Shown here: positions 1 to 11,858 of the stretch, in pieces
How positions within the stretch are numbered: the stretch's first letter is position 1
How the letters are laid out: each line of letters opens with the position of its first letter
Assembly: GCA_023935145.1 (NCBI GenBank)
Contig: CM043698.1
Location: forward strand, 65,800,501 to 65,864,500
Length of the DNA: 64,000 nt
Reading direction: 5' to 3'
Source of the DNA: Bretschneidera sinensis
Lineage: Eukaryota; Streptophyta; Magnoliopsida; Brassicales; Akaniaceae
Program-made: the position numbers and the translations under genes
The notes under the pieces: model-generated
What the model was told of the DNA's origin: nothing
What the model saw: only the letters and a program-made list of their open reading frames with translations
Databases searched by the model: none

Positions 1-87
1 GAGAGCTAGTATAAGAATATCCTTCGGTATAGCTATTAGATGCCAACAGATCAATTCAAAGATTTTAAGCCTAAAATTGAGTACGAA

Positions 88-99
88 GCTTTGATACCA
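88..99 (-). other. Primer-binding site of copia element
   Basis: The minus strand reads TGGTATCAAAGC. This is one base away from TGGTATCAGAGC, the usual plant copia primer-binding site complementary to initiator tRNA-Met. It starts two bases after the LTR end. Confidence 0.8.
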
Positions 100-101
100 A
101 T

Positions 102-1228
102 TGTAAACCGAGGTTAAACCCAAGAAGGGGGTGAATTGGGTTTTAAAAACTTTTTACTAATTAACTTGAAAGTTTTAAAACAGTTTAATACACAAAGCAC
201 ACAATCAAATAATATGCTTGAAAATAAAGGAGTTTAAATAAGAGAATATGCAAACTCTGTTTATAGTAGTTCGGCAATATCGAAATCTCTTTGACCCTAC
301 GTCCACTCTCTTCAAGGAACCTCCTTGAAGTAATCCACTAATCGTTAGTCGAGCAACTTCACGGGTGTTGCATAAATGTTACAAACAGTCTCTTCCTCAC
401 AAAAGTTATAACGAAGTGTTTAATCCTAAACACTCTAAGAGTTACACCAACTATTTCTTTTTAAAATAAATTGTATTAACTGTAAAGTAAATGGTAAAGA
501 GATAGCAATGAATGCTTTTACAAATGAATAGTATCTCTCTTTCAAGAACAATCTTGAAGAATGTCTCACAATGAATTTTTTAAATCTTTTGAGAATTAAT
601 GAGCTATATGATGAATTGAATGTGCTATCTTCCTTATTTAAATACTCATTAAAGTGGGTTTATATAGCATTGAACTAATATGGTCATTTGACACTGACTA
701 GGTAGGTTTGGGGCATTAAATGCTCAAATCCCGCATCTCAAACGGTCATATTTTTTAATTACTAGTCGACTGGATCCTTCTACCAGTCGATTAAGTCAAG
801 TGAAAATATTCTCTTTTAGGCTTAAGGAAAGTACCAGTTGACTGGGTAATAGGACCCAATCGACTAGGTTGTCTTTTTTCCTAGTCGACTGATATATAAA
901 CCCAATCGACTGGGTTGTCCTTCAATCCAGTTTTTATGTTTCAAAACAGTTTTTTGACTTAGAAACTTTTTGTATTTTAGTTTTGTCAATTTTTTTTTGT
1001 AAATTGAGCCATAGATCAAGCTAAGTAATTGAATTTAGAGATTTACAAAGTGATTCAATTACCTTAGTGACTATTCTAGGTCTTCTGTCTTATTTTGGTG
1101 TCTGAATGTGTTGAGTTCTTGCATCTTGTTTCTGAATTAAATGCTTTTACCGCTTAAACACTTAGACAAAATTGTTAGTGCAATTTAGGTAGTGTTTTTT
1201 CATTATTAAAATCAAATACGGGTCAACA
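102..1228 (-). mobile_element. Ty1/copia-type LTR (5' LTR of a minus-strand element running off the window)
   Basis: Read on the minus strand the block begins TGTTGACCCG at 1228 and ends in TTTACA at 102, so it has TG..CA ends. Two bases further on is a primer-binding site, which places it as a 5' LTR with the internal part lying below position 88. A minus-strand TATATAAACCC box sits at about 656-666. Positions 760-920 hold several copies of the short palindromic motif AGTCGACTGG and variants. A clearly related copy begins at 63401. About 1.13 kb is a plausible LTR length. No target-site duplication can be checked because the other end is outside the window. Confidence 0.8.
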
Positions 1229-2344
1229 CCTTGTTAACCTCATATTATTGATTCGATACACTAACATGATTAGGATTTTTCATCTCATTGAGTGAAAAAA
1301 ACTTATTGATCTAACCCTATCTGAGGAAAAATCGATTTTAAGACATTATTTCTATCAACTTCAATCAAACTTCAATTTCGATTGTTCTCAGTATCTACTA
1401 AAGGTACACCTCCATGTTTTTTACTCCAACTTCCCAAACTTATGAGAATGGCCATGAACACAAGCAATTGACCCCAAGGTTATCAATCGACTTAGAGCAC
1501 GTATCAAACCTATGCATAGTCAATTAAATAGAAGTAACTAATAGAAAAAGGTTTGCGGTTAAGCATATAAGCAGCAATTAACAATGAATCTCAATAGAGA
1601 TAGATTGCGCCAATAATTTAACCATTTATAATAGTGTCCTATCTTATATCTCTGAAACAATGTTTTGTTGCAAAAATTTTAAAGGAACGAGCAACTCTTT
1701 TCTAAAACCCTTTCAAAAATGTTTGAAATCAATTCTTCTAGATCACAAAAGTCTAAATGAATTACTAACAATGGGATCTTAGTTCTAAGTTATGTATCAA
1801 ATGGTTCTTAGTTGTTTTATTAGCTAGACAAAGTTCACACGTAGGCAATAATAAAACTATTGAGTGAGTCTAACATGATGTCACCAGTCAAAACATTTAA
1901 ATATTTCAAACCTAATGTGATATAGTCTGGCTTGCCAAATAGTTTTGCATCAATAATTTACACTGAAAAGAGATGCAATTAAATAAAAAAAAAACCACAA
2001 TTTTGATTATATTATAAAACATAAACCAAATCAAAGTGTTTTTGGAACCATTTAATACATCAACTCAACAAAGAAATATGCTTCTAACAATATATCAACC
2101 CAACGCCAAAGTAAATAACATTAAAACTAGAACTAGAAGGACTAAATATAAAAATCAACCCCGTCAAATTAAAGTACATATAGGACAGTAGTAGGACTCT
2201 GGTTGGACCACCAATCAACCGTACCTGATAGGTGTCAAAAAAACTTTGTCTTTAACTCTTAAGTAGCTCCTCACATATATCTAACGTGCACTTTATCAAT
2301 TTGACGGTACCCCACAATACTTCATATTCTCTAGCTACATAACA
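1229..2344. other. Non-coding stretch, probable copia debris
   Basis: No open frame of useful length is present. The minus-strand reading from 2344 begins TGTTATGTAGC directly after a purine-rich stretch (2345-2354). This looks like a polypurine tract followed by a 3' LTR. The LTR's other end could not be located and no matching partner LTR was found by eye. Confidence 0.35.
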
Positions 2345-2458
2345 TTCCCCTCCTGAGTCTATAATACACAAAAGATGAGATTCAGTAAGCAACACATAGT
2401 TAGAAATTTAAACATTAACCAAAGAAATAAAGTCGGGTAATACCTTCTTCGACTTAGT

Positions 2459-3267
2459 GCAATCACGAGCGAAGTGACCTAGCTCACCACAGTTGTAGCA
2501 GCTCATCTTGGTTTCGTCATTCTTACCACCGCACTTACTCCTCTTGTTCTCTTTGCCTTCTTGGGTGCTAGAACATTCTCTTTACCTTTCTCACGCTTCA
2601 GGCCCAAATTCTTACACAAGTTGAATTCAGTAACACAAGTTTGACCTGAATATTTAGTAGCCTCAAAGCGTTCATCTTCAAGTTTCAGTTGACACACAAT
2701 GTCATCAAAACTATTAAGTATCTCATTATGCATTATATCAGCTTTCATGTGCTCACATTCCTTAGGTAGAGACTAAATTACTGCATGAACCTCTTGTTCA
2801 TCAGTTAAGGTGTAACCTTCAGCTTTAAGTGCCTTTATCATGTTCGACATCTCAATAAGGTGTTGCCTCATTGAATGATCTATGCATTTCTCATAGGTGC
2901 AAAATTTTCCAATGAGACACCTTAATTCGGCATTGAAACCCTCGTATTTCTTTTTCAAGGCAACCAAGATTTCCCGAGCAGTGTCAAACTTCACTTGCTC
3001 ATATGCGAGATCATCTTGCATATTACTCATAATCACCATGCGATTAATGCTATTATTCTTTTTCCATAATGCATAAGCCTCATGATATCTATCATTATGA
3101 GTAGAATTTCCTCACTTAAATTCACTTATGGTGTAGTTGATGACTTTTTTAACAGCTAGTGCTTCAAAGATGCACTGAACCTTTTGGTGCCAAACTTCAA
3201 AGTTTTCACCATTTAGTTTTTCATCCTCATCTAATTCAGTCTTAACAGTCCTAGGATTCGAAGCCAT
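2459..3267 (-). pseudogene. Broken copia gag with zinc knuckle
   Basis: The minus strand has a start at 3267 (MASNPRTVK) and reads through a gag-type (UBN2-like) core: DEDEKLNGENFEVWHQ, then a helical region with KKKYEGFNAELRC, then MRQHLIEMSNMIKALKAEG. It ends in a CX2CX4HX4C zinc knuckle (CYNCGELGHFARDC) at about 2459-2503. The frame is interrupted by in-frame stops near 3112 and 2772 and by a frameshift before the knuckle, so no full protein can be made. No protease, integrase or reverse transcriptase follows. The polypurine-like site at 2345 comes directly after, so this looks like a deletion derivative. Confidence 0.8.
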
Positions 3268-5201
3268 GGTCTAAATAACTATATGGAGACACCACTAATT
3301 AAATACTAGCACACTCATAACCTTATTCACACATATTTATTTTGCAGCTAATTCAAATTAATTCGATGATAATTTTACTTAAGACACGAAATCGAAAGTT
3401 CCCTATGCTCCTAATCATTTTCCATGTACAAAAGTTTAATCATCATAAATTTAGTTCAATCATCGCAAAATTTAAGTCCTAAGTGAGAATTCATCTTAAC
3501 TCTACTAACCTAGAACTCCCACTCAGTGTATGTATATTAAATACATTATATAACATGCATATTGCATGATCATGAACATAATAAATCATAAAACATTCTT
3601 GAAAGAAAACACTTTATTTCATTCATCATGCAGACAAAAAAAATGTACAGAAGAAAGACCTAAGTTCCACTTCATTAACTTAGATTCATTCACACAAAAC
3701 ACAAGCTTCTAGCATTGTTTACAATTTTTCTTTTCTTTTCTTTTTATCTATTACTCAATTTCCTGTATTAATCATCCAATGATCCATCTATCCTACAAAA
3801 AACTTAAATGACTTGCACTATAGATATTTGGAATAACTATGCTAATATAGCAGTATACCGCATTCCAGAAAGAATACGTTTTCTGCCAATTCCAACTCAC
3901 CAGCGACCTTATAAATCTTCGGTCATGCCTCAGAATAGTCGTCATAGTTTTCAATTCATCATCCAAAAGGACTCGAACAGACTCAAGCCATAAGACATTT
4001 AGAAACAGTGAGATCTTCAACTATAACTTTATCTCACTTCTTTGCCTCTACATCTATGTGCAAGTTCATTTAAGTTCTGGATCCAATTAAGACAACTTTA
4101 ATATAAATGACATATTCACTACATCCTAGAGTAATTAACATCTATAAGTATGTCAAAAATAATACTCCATCAATGATTAAATTTATTTACATGACAACAT
4201 ATATATATATGTGCACGCAATTTGGATTGAATTCTATTTTAACTATAGAGAAAAATAGAAATCCAGGAGCTTTCATGATCTCCCACTAGATATTTACCTC
4301 ATTAAAAAAAAAATAAGTTTGCCTCACTTAAATAATGTGCAATCTTAATTTTAGAAATTTTTTTTTTTAAAATAACTAATTAATTAATTTTTTCATTCAA
4401 AAATTAATATTAAGTAATCCATGAAAAAATAATTTATGTAAAAATTATAGAAAAAACAGAAATATTTTTCTAATAAAAAAGGAATTTTCAGGGTCGTCGG
4501 TTGCCTCAATGTGCTGCCACGCATCGGTAGTGGTTTAGAATGGTGGCTACTATTTCAAACCCGCCCAGAACCAATCCAATCGCAGCAGTGGCGCGTGCAA
4601 GCCACACGCCACCTTAACGACGTTTGATGATGATCAGACCGACGGTGCACTCTTTGTCTGGTGGTAAGGATTACGGTAGTGGTCTCCGTTTGCGGATTTC
4701 GTCACTGGAAAAATAATAGAGTGTATGCAGTCTCTCTTGGCGCATGGAGTGGATTGGTATAACCTCCAGACTTGCGTTTTTTGCCAAAAACGACCAAATT
4801 TTTCAAGCTAAATATCTTCCTCTACAGTTAACCAACAAATGCGTACAATATACCATTGGAAAGCTTAGGAGTTTTTGTTTCTAACTATATAAATCTTGTG
4901 TCATGAATTTGAAAGTACAATTTATGACAAATTTTCAAAGTTTCAGGTCTTAAGGTTAGGGTTTCAATTTTCTCTCTCATCTTTGAGAGTTAGCAAACCA
5001 TATTTTTCAGATTTCATCTACATACTATAGACTACACTATTCTAGAAAATTACAGCATATAGTAAAAAAATACACTATTTGCCATTTTCAACAATTAAAA
5101 CTCCATTATTTCGGGTTTTATGAATTTACATGCATTTTCAATCAATTTGAAACATGCATTTATATTCATAGAGACTATATAGATCCAAAGAACGTAAATC
5201 T
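3268..5201. other. Non-coding stretch between broken gag and LTR
   Basis: AT-rich sequence with a GC-richer island at about 4490-4690. On the minus strand the island lies between the LTR/primer site at 5202-5600 and the gag start at 3267. It may be the long untranslated leader of that element, or several nested fragments. No coding frame is convincing. Confidence 0.35.
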
Positions 5202-5600
5202 GGCTCTAATACCAATGTAAAAGAGTTACACAGTGGAATGTCAGGTACTTACCGATTCGACCCGAAATCTTCTTGTATTTTGGACTCTTCTCTATGTCTT
5301 ATATCTTCAATCTCGCTAGAGGTCGTGTGTAATCACAAAATCGAAAAACACACTTGTTTTTACCACCTAAGAGCTTTTTGTTATCTCTAAAAGAATGAGA
5401 TGAACTTTCTCTCTCTTCATCTTTCCAGTAGCCTTTTCTTTCATGTCTTTTCCATATATATACTACCAGGGAAATGGTAGTTATGGGTAGTTGAAATTAA
5501 CCAAGAGTTGCATAGTTTCATACATGCTTCTTGGTTCAAAGTTAAACGGGCGGGTCGGGTCGCCCATCATGGGTGCCCAACTCAGCCTTTATTTCCTACA
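5202..5600 (-). mobile_element. Second copia-type LTR with primer-binding site
   Basis: The minus strand begins TGTAGGAAATAAAGG at 5600 and ends TTACA at 5216. One base later comes TGGTATTAGAGCC (5214-5202), a copy of the initiator tRNA-Met primer site with one mismatch. The LTR is about 385 bp. It does not resemble the LTR at 102-1228, so it is a different family. It may be the 5' LTR of the element whose gag lies at 2459-3267, but the 1.9 kb gap makes that uncertain. Confidence 0.6.
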
Positions 5601-7603
5601 TAGATCGCCACGCAAGAGCGACAATAACAATGCTATGGCATTGCTACTGCGATTGGAGCCTAAGTTTGGATTTGTTAGGGGAAGAAAAAGAAGAAAGAAA
5701 AGGGCAAGAAGGATGAGAAGGATGGTAAGGAGGAGAAGAAGATGACATTGCTGCTGTGCAAGCACATATTTGAATTTGGCAACAGAAGAAGCAATGAAGG
5801 ACGACGACAAGTCGTGGGTGGAACTACAGAGTCATGGAAAGGTAAAGAACACCCAAATCTGGATTTTTCGGTAAAGAGAGAGAATGAGCATATGGTGATG
5901 GAGAGAGTTGAAAGAGAATGAGAATGAGAAAAGAGAGAATGAAGCTTACTGAGGTCACGATCCATCCCTGAGGTCACGATTAGCCTGGTGGGTATACAAT
6001 TCTTTTTTGCTTTAGATTTTGCTTGTTTAGCTTTAGACATCAGTAGTGGTGGTAACTAGTTCCAGGTTGAGGAAAGAATTAGTCTCAAATTTTCTCCAAT
6101 ATTTGCTTAGAGAAACGAAAACAGAGAATAACCAAAACTTTTGCTTAGCTCTTGAGAAAATCAAAGGAAAAATTATTTTCATTTTCTATTTTCTGGTTTT
6201 TTCATTAAAAAAATCTCAGTTTTCTCACTAAGAAATGATTAAAGAACAAAAACTCAAGAACTATCAATTTGGGATAGAAATCGATGAGAAAAGTTTTGGT
6301 TGGTTTCAAGGAAAATGAAAAAGAAAACTCTCCCTCTTCTCCAGTTTTTGAAAAAGCAACCAAAAAAAGTTTCATTCCATCTTGATTTTGCGAGCCCTAG
6401 GTAGAAAAATGATTGTGAAGTTTTTTTCTGAATTTTTTCACAAAAAGATGTTGTTTGGACAAAGAGAAAATGGAAGAGATTTTTTTCTCCCTCGTTTCTC
6501 TCTCCAGAAACCCTCTTTTTTTTCTTCAATTTGTGTTGGTTTGATTTATTAGATTGCTTGAAAATGTGATTTTCTTTGTCTTTGCTAACAAAAACAGATA
6601 ATTGCTACTATAATATTTTGTGTTGGATCTAATGGTCGGAGATAAGGGAGAGAATAGGAGAGATAAAAGATGTGTTTTGTTTTTTTGTTTTATTTTGTTG
6701 GTATTTTTCAAATTTTTGTTACTTTTAGATTTTTAAATATTTTTATGGTTATTTATTTTTTAAAACAATATTTATAGTTTTTTTTTATAATCTGTATTTA
6801 TAAGAACCAATACATTATTAACATGTGGTTATTTCTCTTTCCGTTTTTAAGTTTTCATGTCTATTAAGACCAAGTCAATTATCAACGTGGTGTTGAGTCA
6901 GCTCTTTCTGTCTAAATTAACAGAAAGCATAATGACAGTGGCATGATTGTTAAGATTTTCAAATTTTCAAATATAGTCTTGACATTGCATATTTTCAAAC
7001 CTCAAACACCAAAATATTAAAATCGACAAACTTTAGTGGCAAATATACTTATTTAGCCTACAAAGTAATAACTAGATTGCAATATGTAAAATCTCACCGT
7101 TAGACATATTTTTTTGACAAAACTTATACGAAGTTCTTTGCATAAAATTTGTGTAGTTTTTTTTTAAAAAATTATATTTACAATAATAAAATTAATAATT
7201 GTGATTTATCATCTAAAATATATTATTAAATTAAATTATGTATTTACAAAAGTCAACATATTTTGATAAATTTAAATTTTAACTTTTCGTACAAAATTTG
7301 ATAAGTTTTAAACCATTGATAAAATATGAGTTAAATCATACACTAAAATGATAATTTTTTATTAAGCTTTTATGTAATTTATCTATTACACGAGTTTTAG
7401 TGAATTGTAAAGTCTGATCTAGATTTTGTTTTTAAAAATTATTTTTATCAAAATTTCACGAATTTCAAGTAATTTTGTTTCAGTTTTTATTTTATTTTTT
7501 TAGACATCAAAATATGAACGAATTCTAACTTAAGGTTCAAAGTGAACGTAGGGTTAGCCCAATGAATATATTTCTCCTCTTACGATGACATGTTACTGTA
7601 TAT

Positions 7604-7611
<8 letters not shown>
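5601..7611. other. Intergenic stretch, no gene seen
   Basis: The only distinctive items are a purine-rich run at about 5680-5745 and AT-rich sequence from 6700 on. Short open frames on both strands are low-complexity (long Phe, Ser, Leu or Lys runs) and match nothing I recognise. Confidence 0.6.

Positions 7612-7647
<36 letters not shown>
7612..7647. repeat. (TA)n microsatellite
   Basis: About 18 uninterrupted TA units lie 215 bp upstream of the OTP51 start codon. Confidence 0.95.
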
Positions 7648-7652
<5 letters not shown>

Positions 7653-7717
7653 AGAAGGGAAAAAAGGACTTACAATCCAAAAAAAAAATAAAAAAGAAAG
7701 GAAATAAGTTCAAGCTC

Positions 7718-7767
7718 TGGGCTGGTCTGCCAGTTATATTGGGCCTAGAGGCTCCTAATTAGGCCCA
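7718..7767 (+). promoter_or_regulatory. Three site II (TGGGCY) elements upstream of OTP51
   Basis: TGGGCT occurs at 7718-7723, TGGGCC at 7740-7745 and its reverse complement GGCCCA at 7762-7767. Site II elements cluster in promoters of nuclear genes for organelle and housekeeping proteins and are bound by TCP factors. They lie 95-145 bp before the ATG, a sensible place for the OTP51 promoter. No clear TATA box is seen nearby. Confidence 0.6.
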
Positions 7768-7860
7768 AGGTTCAGACTGTTAAAACCCATTATTTCACTG
7801 ACAATAAGCAGAGAGCCGAAGCCGAAGCCGAAGCGAAAAAACCCCAACCACAAAAAGTAG

Positions 7861-10800
7861 ATGATATTGAGCAGAGCTTCAGAGCTGTCTCCATCTTTCA
7901 CCACCGTCAGCACCGTCACAACCACCAACACTTTAGCACCTACTTTCCTCTCCTTAAACGCTAACCGAACTTTCACTTTCCCTATTATGCGCACATCTGC
8001 CTTCTGCCCTCTCTCTTTCCTCCGCTCCGTCTCCTTTTCCCTTTCCCACCACCATAGCAGTCGCCGCCTTCTTCGCTCTCTCTCATCCCATCCCCTTCCT
8101 TCCACCTCTACCACCACCAGCAAAAGATACACATTCCCGTCACCTCTGCGGGCCCCGCCCCTCTCATCCTCCGCTTCAGCACAGCCGGGTGCTACTTTCG
8201 TCGATCACTTGGCATTCAAAGCGGGATTTTCGAAGGGAGAGGAGGAGGAGGAGGTGGAGGTGGAGAAATGGGACTTATCGAATTACGGAAGTGAGAGTGA
8301 AGCTTTTTCCTTCGGGGAAGACAACGGTGCGGATTTCACTGGGATTGACATGAAGCACTTGGCGGCGCCGGAGCTGGAGTTGAAGGAGCTGGAGGAGCTT
8401 CCGGAGCAATGGAGGAGGTCGAGGGTGGCTTGGCTCTGTAAGGAGCTGCCGGCGCACAAGGCGGGGACACTGGTGAGGATCCTCAACGCGCAGAGGAAGT
8501 GGATGCGCCAAGAGGACGCCACGTATGTCGCCGTCCACTGCATGCGGATTCGCGAGAACGAGACCGGCTTCAGGGTAAGTTTCTTGAACTTGATTGCTCA
8601 TATAGATTGGTGTTTATTGTCGTTTTAGTTTAGAATTTGCTCGAGTTTTTGTGGGTCATAGCCAGTTTGATACTATAAGCTGATGTGTTTGTATGTAATT
8701 TCACTGCTTGTTGAAGATTGAATAGAAGTTGCTTGCTTTATATTCAAGGATTCTAGTTATTGCTATTGGTGAGTTCTAATGTGGAAGTGTCTGGTAACTT
8801 GGATGAACTGGTCTTTATATTCAGGTTACGCTTTTGCTTAGTGCTATGTACCTGGCTTGTTTAAGATACGGGAAATTTACTGAAATTAAGAACCAAAATT
8901 TTCCAATTTGGCTTGTACCTATATTTAGGGTGAATACTTTGTGTTTGTGCTTGACGTTCAATGTTTTATCAGAAGGCACACATCAATCATAGGTGTTGCC
9001 AATTTCTTGGTTGCACATGATTAATTTCTATGTTTTGGCTTAAACTATGAAAACCAGTGAACATGCATTGCCTTCCTTCTGAGCTAAAAGTTTTCAACAC
9101 ATGAATAACTGTAATGCACTTATCCTCCGTTGTATATGTATAGGTTAGGTATGCTGCTTGTAATAGTTGGAAGTTTGGAACCAGTTGATGGTATGCGGGT
9201 TATCACATGTTTCTTCTTCTTTTTTCTAAGTAAAATTGTATCAAATGTTTCTTCTTGTTTTGTATATACTTTATTTTTTATAGTTGAGATCACAGAATAA
9301 GAATTCTGATGATCTTATCTGGCTGTTAGATCATGTGTGGTGACTTGGTACGTTATGCTGGAGGTTTTGTACTGAAAATTATTATGTTTCAGGTGTACAA
9401 ATGGATGATGCAGCAACATTGGTATCGATTTGATTTTGCTCTCGCTACCAAGCTAGCAGATTACATGGGTAAGGAGCGGAAGTTTGCAAAATGTCGGGAG
9501 ATATTTGATGACATAATCAATCAAGGACGTGTGCCTAGTGAATCTACATTTCATATTTTGATTGTTGCCTATCTTAGTGCGCCAGTTCAAGGTTGCTTGG
9601 AGGAAGCTTGTAGTATTTACAATCGAATGATTCAGTTGGGAGGCTACCAACCTCGTCTGAGCTTGCATAATGCTCTTTTTAGAGCTTTGGTGAGCAAACC
9701 AGGAGGCTCTTCAAAACATTATCTTAAACAGGCTGAGTTTATCTTTCACAACTTGGTAACATCAGGCCTTGAGATACAGCAGGATATTTATGGTGGTTTA
9801 ATTTGGTTACACAGCTACCAAGACACCATAGATAAAGAAAGGATAACATCTCTAAGAGAAGAGATGCGACAGGCAGGCATTCAGGAGAGTAGAGAAGTGC
9901 TTGTGTCCATATTGAGAGCTTGCTCGAAGGAGGGGGATGTGGAAGAAGCAGAAAAAACTTGGCTGAGAGTACTCCAATCTGATCGTGGCACCCCTTCTCA
10001 AGCTTTTGTGTATAAAATGGAAGTTTATGCAAAGGTTGGAGATTTTATGAGATCTTTGGTAATATTCAGGGAGAAGAAGGAGTATCTGGGTTCTGCAAGC
10101 GCTGCAGCATACCACAAGATCATAGAGGTCTTATGTAATGCTCAGCAAATGGAACTTTCAGAATCCTTAATGAAAGAGTTCATAGACAGTGGTAAGAAGC
10201 CACTTATGCCATCTTATATTGACCTAGCGAATATGTACCTCAATTTTGGTTTACATGATAAACTGGAGTTAGCCTTCACAGGATGCATGGAGAAATGTAG
10301 ACCTAACAGAACTATATACAATATATACTTGGATTCTTTGGTCAAAGTTGGTAATCTTGGCAAAGCAGAGGAAATTTTCAACCAAATGCATAGAAATGGG
10401 ACAATCGGTGTTAATACCCGTTCATGTAACACCATTCTAAGTGGATACCTCATTTCTGGAGATTATGTGAAGGCAGAAAAGATATATGATATGATGTGCC
10501 AGAAGAAATATGTTATTGAATCCCCGTTGATGGAAAAGCTTGACTACGTACTAAGCTTGGTCAGGAAAGAAGTTAAGAAACCTATAAGTCTGAAATTAAG
10601 CAAAGAACAACGAGAGATTCTTGTGGGTTTGTTGTTAGCTGGTTTGCAAATTGAATCAGATGAAGAGAGGAAGAATCATATGATCCGATTTGAGTTCACC
10701 GACAATTCGAGCATGCATTCTATTTTGCGGAGACATATACATGACCAGTACCACGAGTGGTTACATCCATCTAGCAAGCCGAGTAACAGCAGCGATGATA

Positions 10801-11276
10801 TACCATGCAAATTTTCTACCATTTCACATTCTTATTTTGGTTTCTATGCTGACCAGTTTTGGCCAAAAGGTCACCCTGCGATTCCAAAGCTAATACACCG
10901 CTGGCTGTCGCCACGAGTTCTTGCATACTGGTACATGTATGGTGGATACAGAACATCATCAGGAGATGTTCTGTTGAAGCTGAAGGGAAGTCTAGAGGGT
11001 GTTGAGAAGGTAGTAAAAACATTGAAAGCCAAGTCTCTTGATTGTAGAGTGAAGAAGAAGGGGAGAGTGTTTTGGATAGGTCTTTTGGGAAGCAATTCAA
11101 CTTGGTTCTGGAAATTGACAGAACCCTACATATTAGATAACTTGAAAGATTCTCTAAAACCGGGTGGTGAAACCATGGAGAACAGCAGGGTGGAACCTCA
11201 AAACATCAACTTTGATAGTGGTTTTGATTCTGACGAAAAGGCTTCCGATAACAGTGATGATGATAGTTTTTTCTGA
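7861..11276 (+). CDS. OTP51: PPR protein with LAGLIDADG domain, OTP51 ortholog
   Basis: Chloroplast-targeted RNA-binding splicing factor. In Arabidopsis OTP51 is needed for splicing of the plastid ycf3 second intron and influences other group II introns. Exons are 7861-8574 and 9393-11276. The join (AGG at the donor, GTG TAC after the acceptor) keeps frame and gives 865 aa, close to the ~850 aa I recall for Arabidopsis. The N-terminus (residues 1 to ~110) is rich in Ser, Thr and Arg, like a plastid transit peptide; a second Met lies at codon 43. PPR-type helical repeats fill roughly residues 240-600. The C-terminal part carries two LAGLIDADG-like helices, near residues 647-658 ([12 protein letters not shown]) and 744-762 ([13 protein letters not shown]), as in homing endonucleases and maturases. 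The protein ends in an acidic tail. The gene looks intact. A PPR protein with LAGLIDADG motifs is a rare combination, which makes the identification firm. Confidence 0.93.
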
Positions 11277-11858
11277 TTAGACTTGTAGATGTAGAATGTT
11301 TATATCATTTGGATGCAACGTTTATGTAACATAATATTCTTTTGTAACTTAGTCTCAGTATGTAATATTATATGTTCCTTATTTAGGTTTTCCCCCATGT
11401 AAGGTTTATCCTCGGTTGGAATATTTGTTAACTTTAATTATTTTAATTATTTTCTTTAAATTTATTGATAATTAATTTATTTAAATTTTAATTATTTTAA
11501 TGTTATATTATTTTAATTAATTAATTAATATTATTTTACCTTCAATGCCTCCACCTTCGTTCCTGAAAACAAAGGATCGAACAAGGGTGGAGAGCAAACC
11601 AAAAATCAAACATTCCCCACGCGTTACAGACTTCATTCCCCCAACCTAGAGCCAAGAAGAGAAAAATTAGTCAAATGTTCTACGACGTCGTTTTATTAGA
11701 CCTTGCTGATATTTCTATAATTTCACTAATACCCTCAAACTCAGCCTTTCAAAGAAAAGCCGCTTCTCTCTGCCACGAAAACAAAATAAAGAAATTTATC
11801 ATTTAACCGCGACGATAAATCAATATCGGAAAAATTATCGCAAGACGAGTACGAGAAA
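11277..11858. other. OTP51 3' region and SWIB gene promoter
   Basis: A 582 bp gap between two genes in the same direction. The first half is AT-rich and fits the 3' UTR of OTP51. The second half should hold the promoter and 5' UTR of the SWIB gene; no clear TATA box was picked out. Confidence 0.5.

Noticed and set aside
5491..6040. Overlapping open frames rich in Arg/Lys on one strand and Ser/Phe on the other
   Set aside because: They follow from a purine-rich tract read in both directions and overlap an LTR. Not genes.
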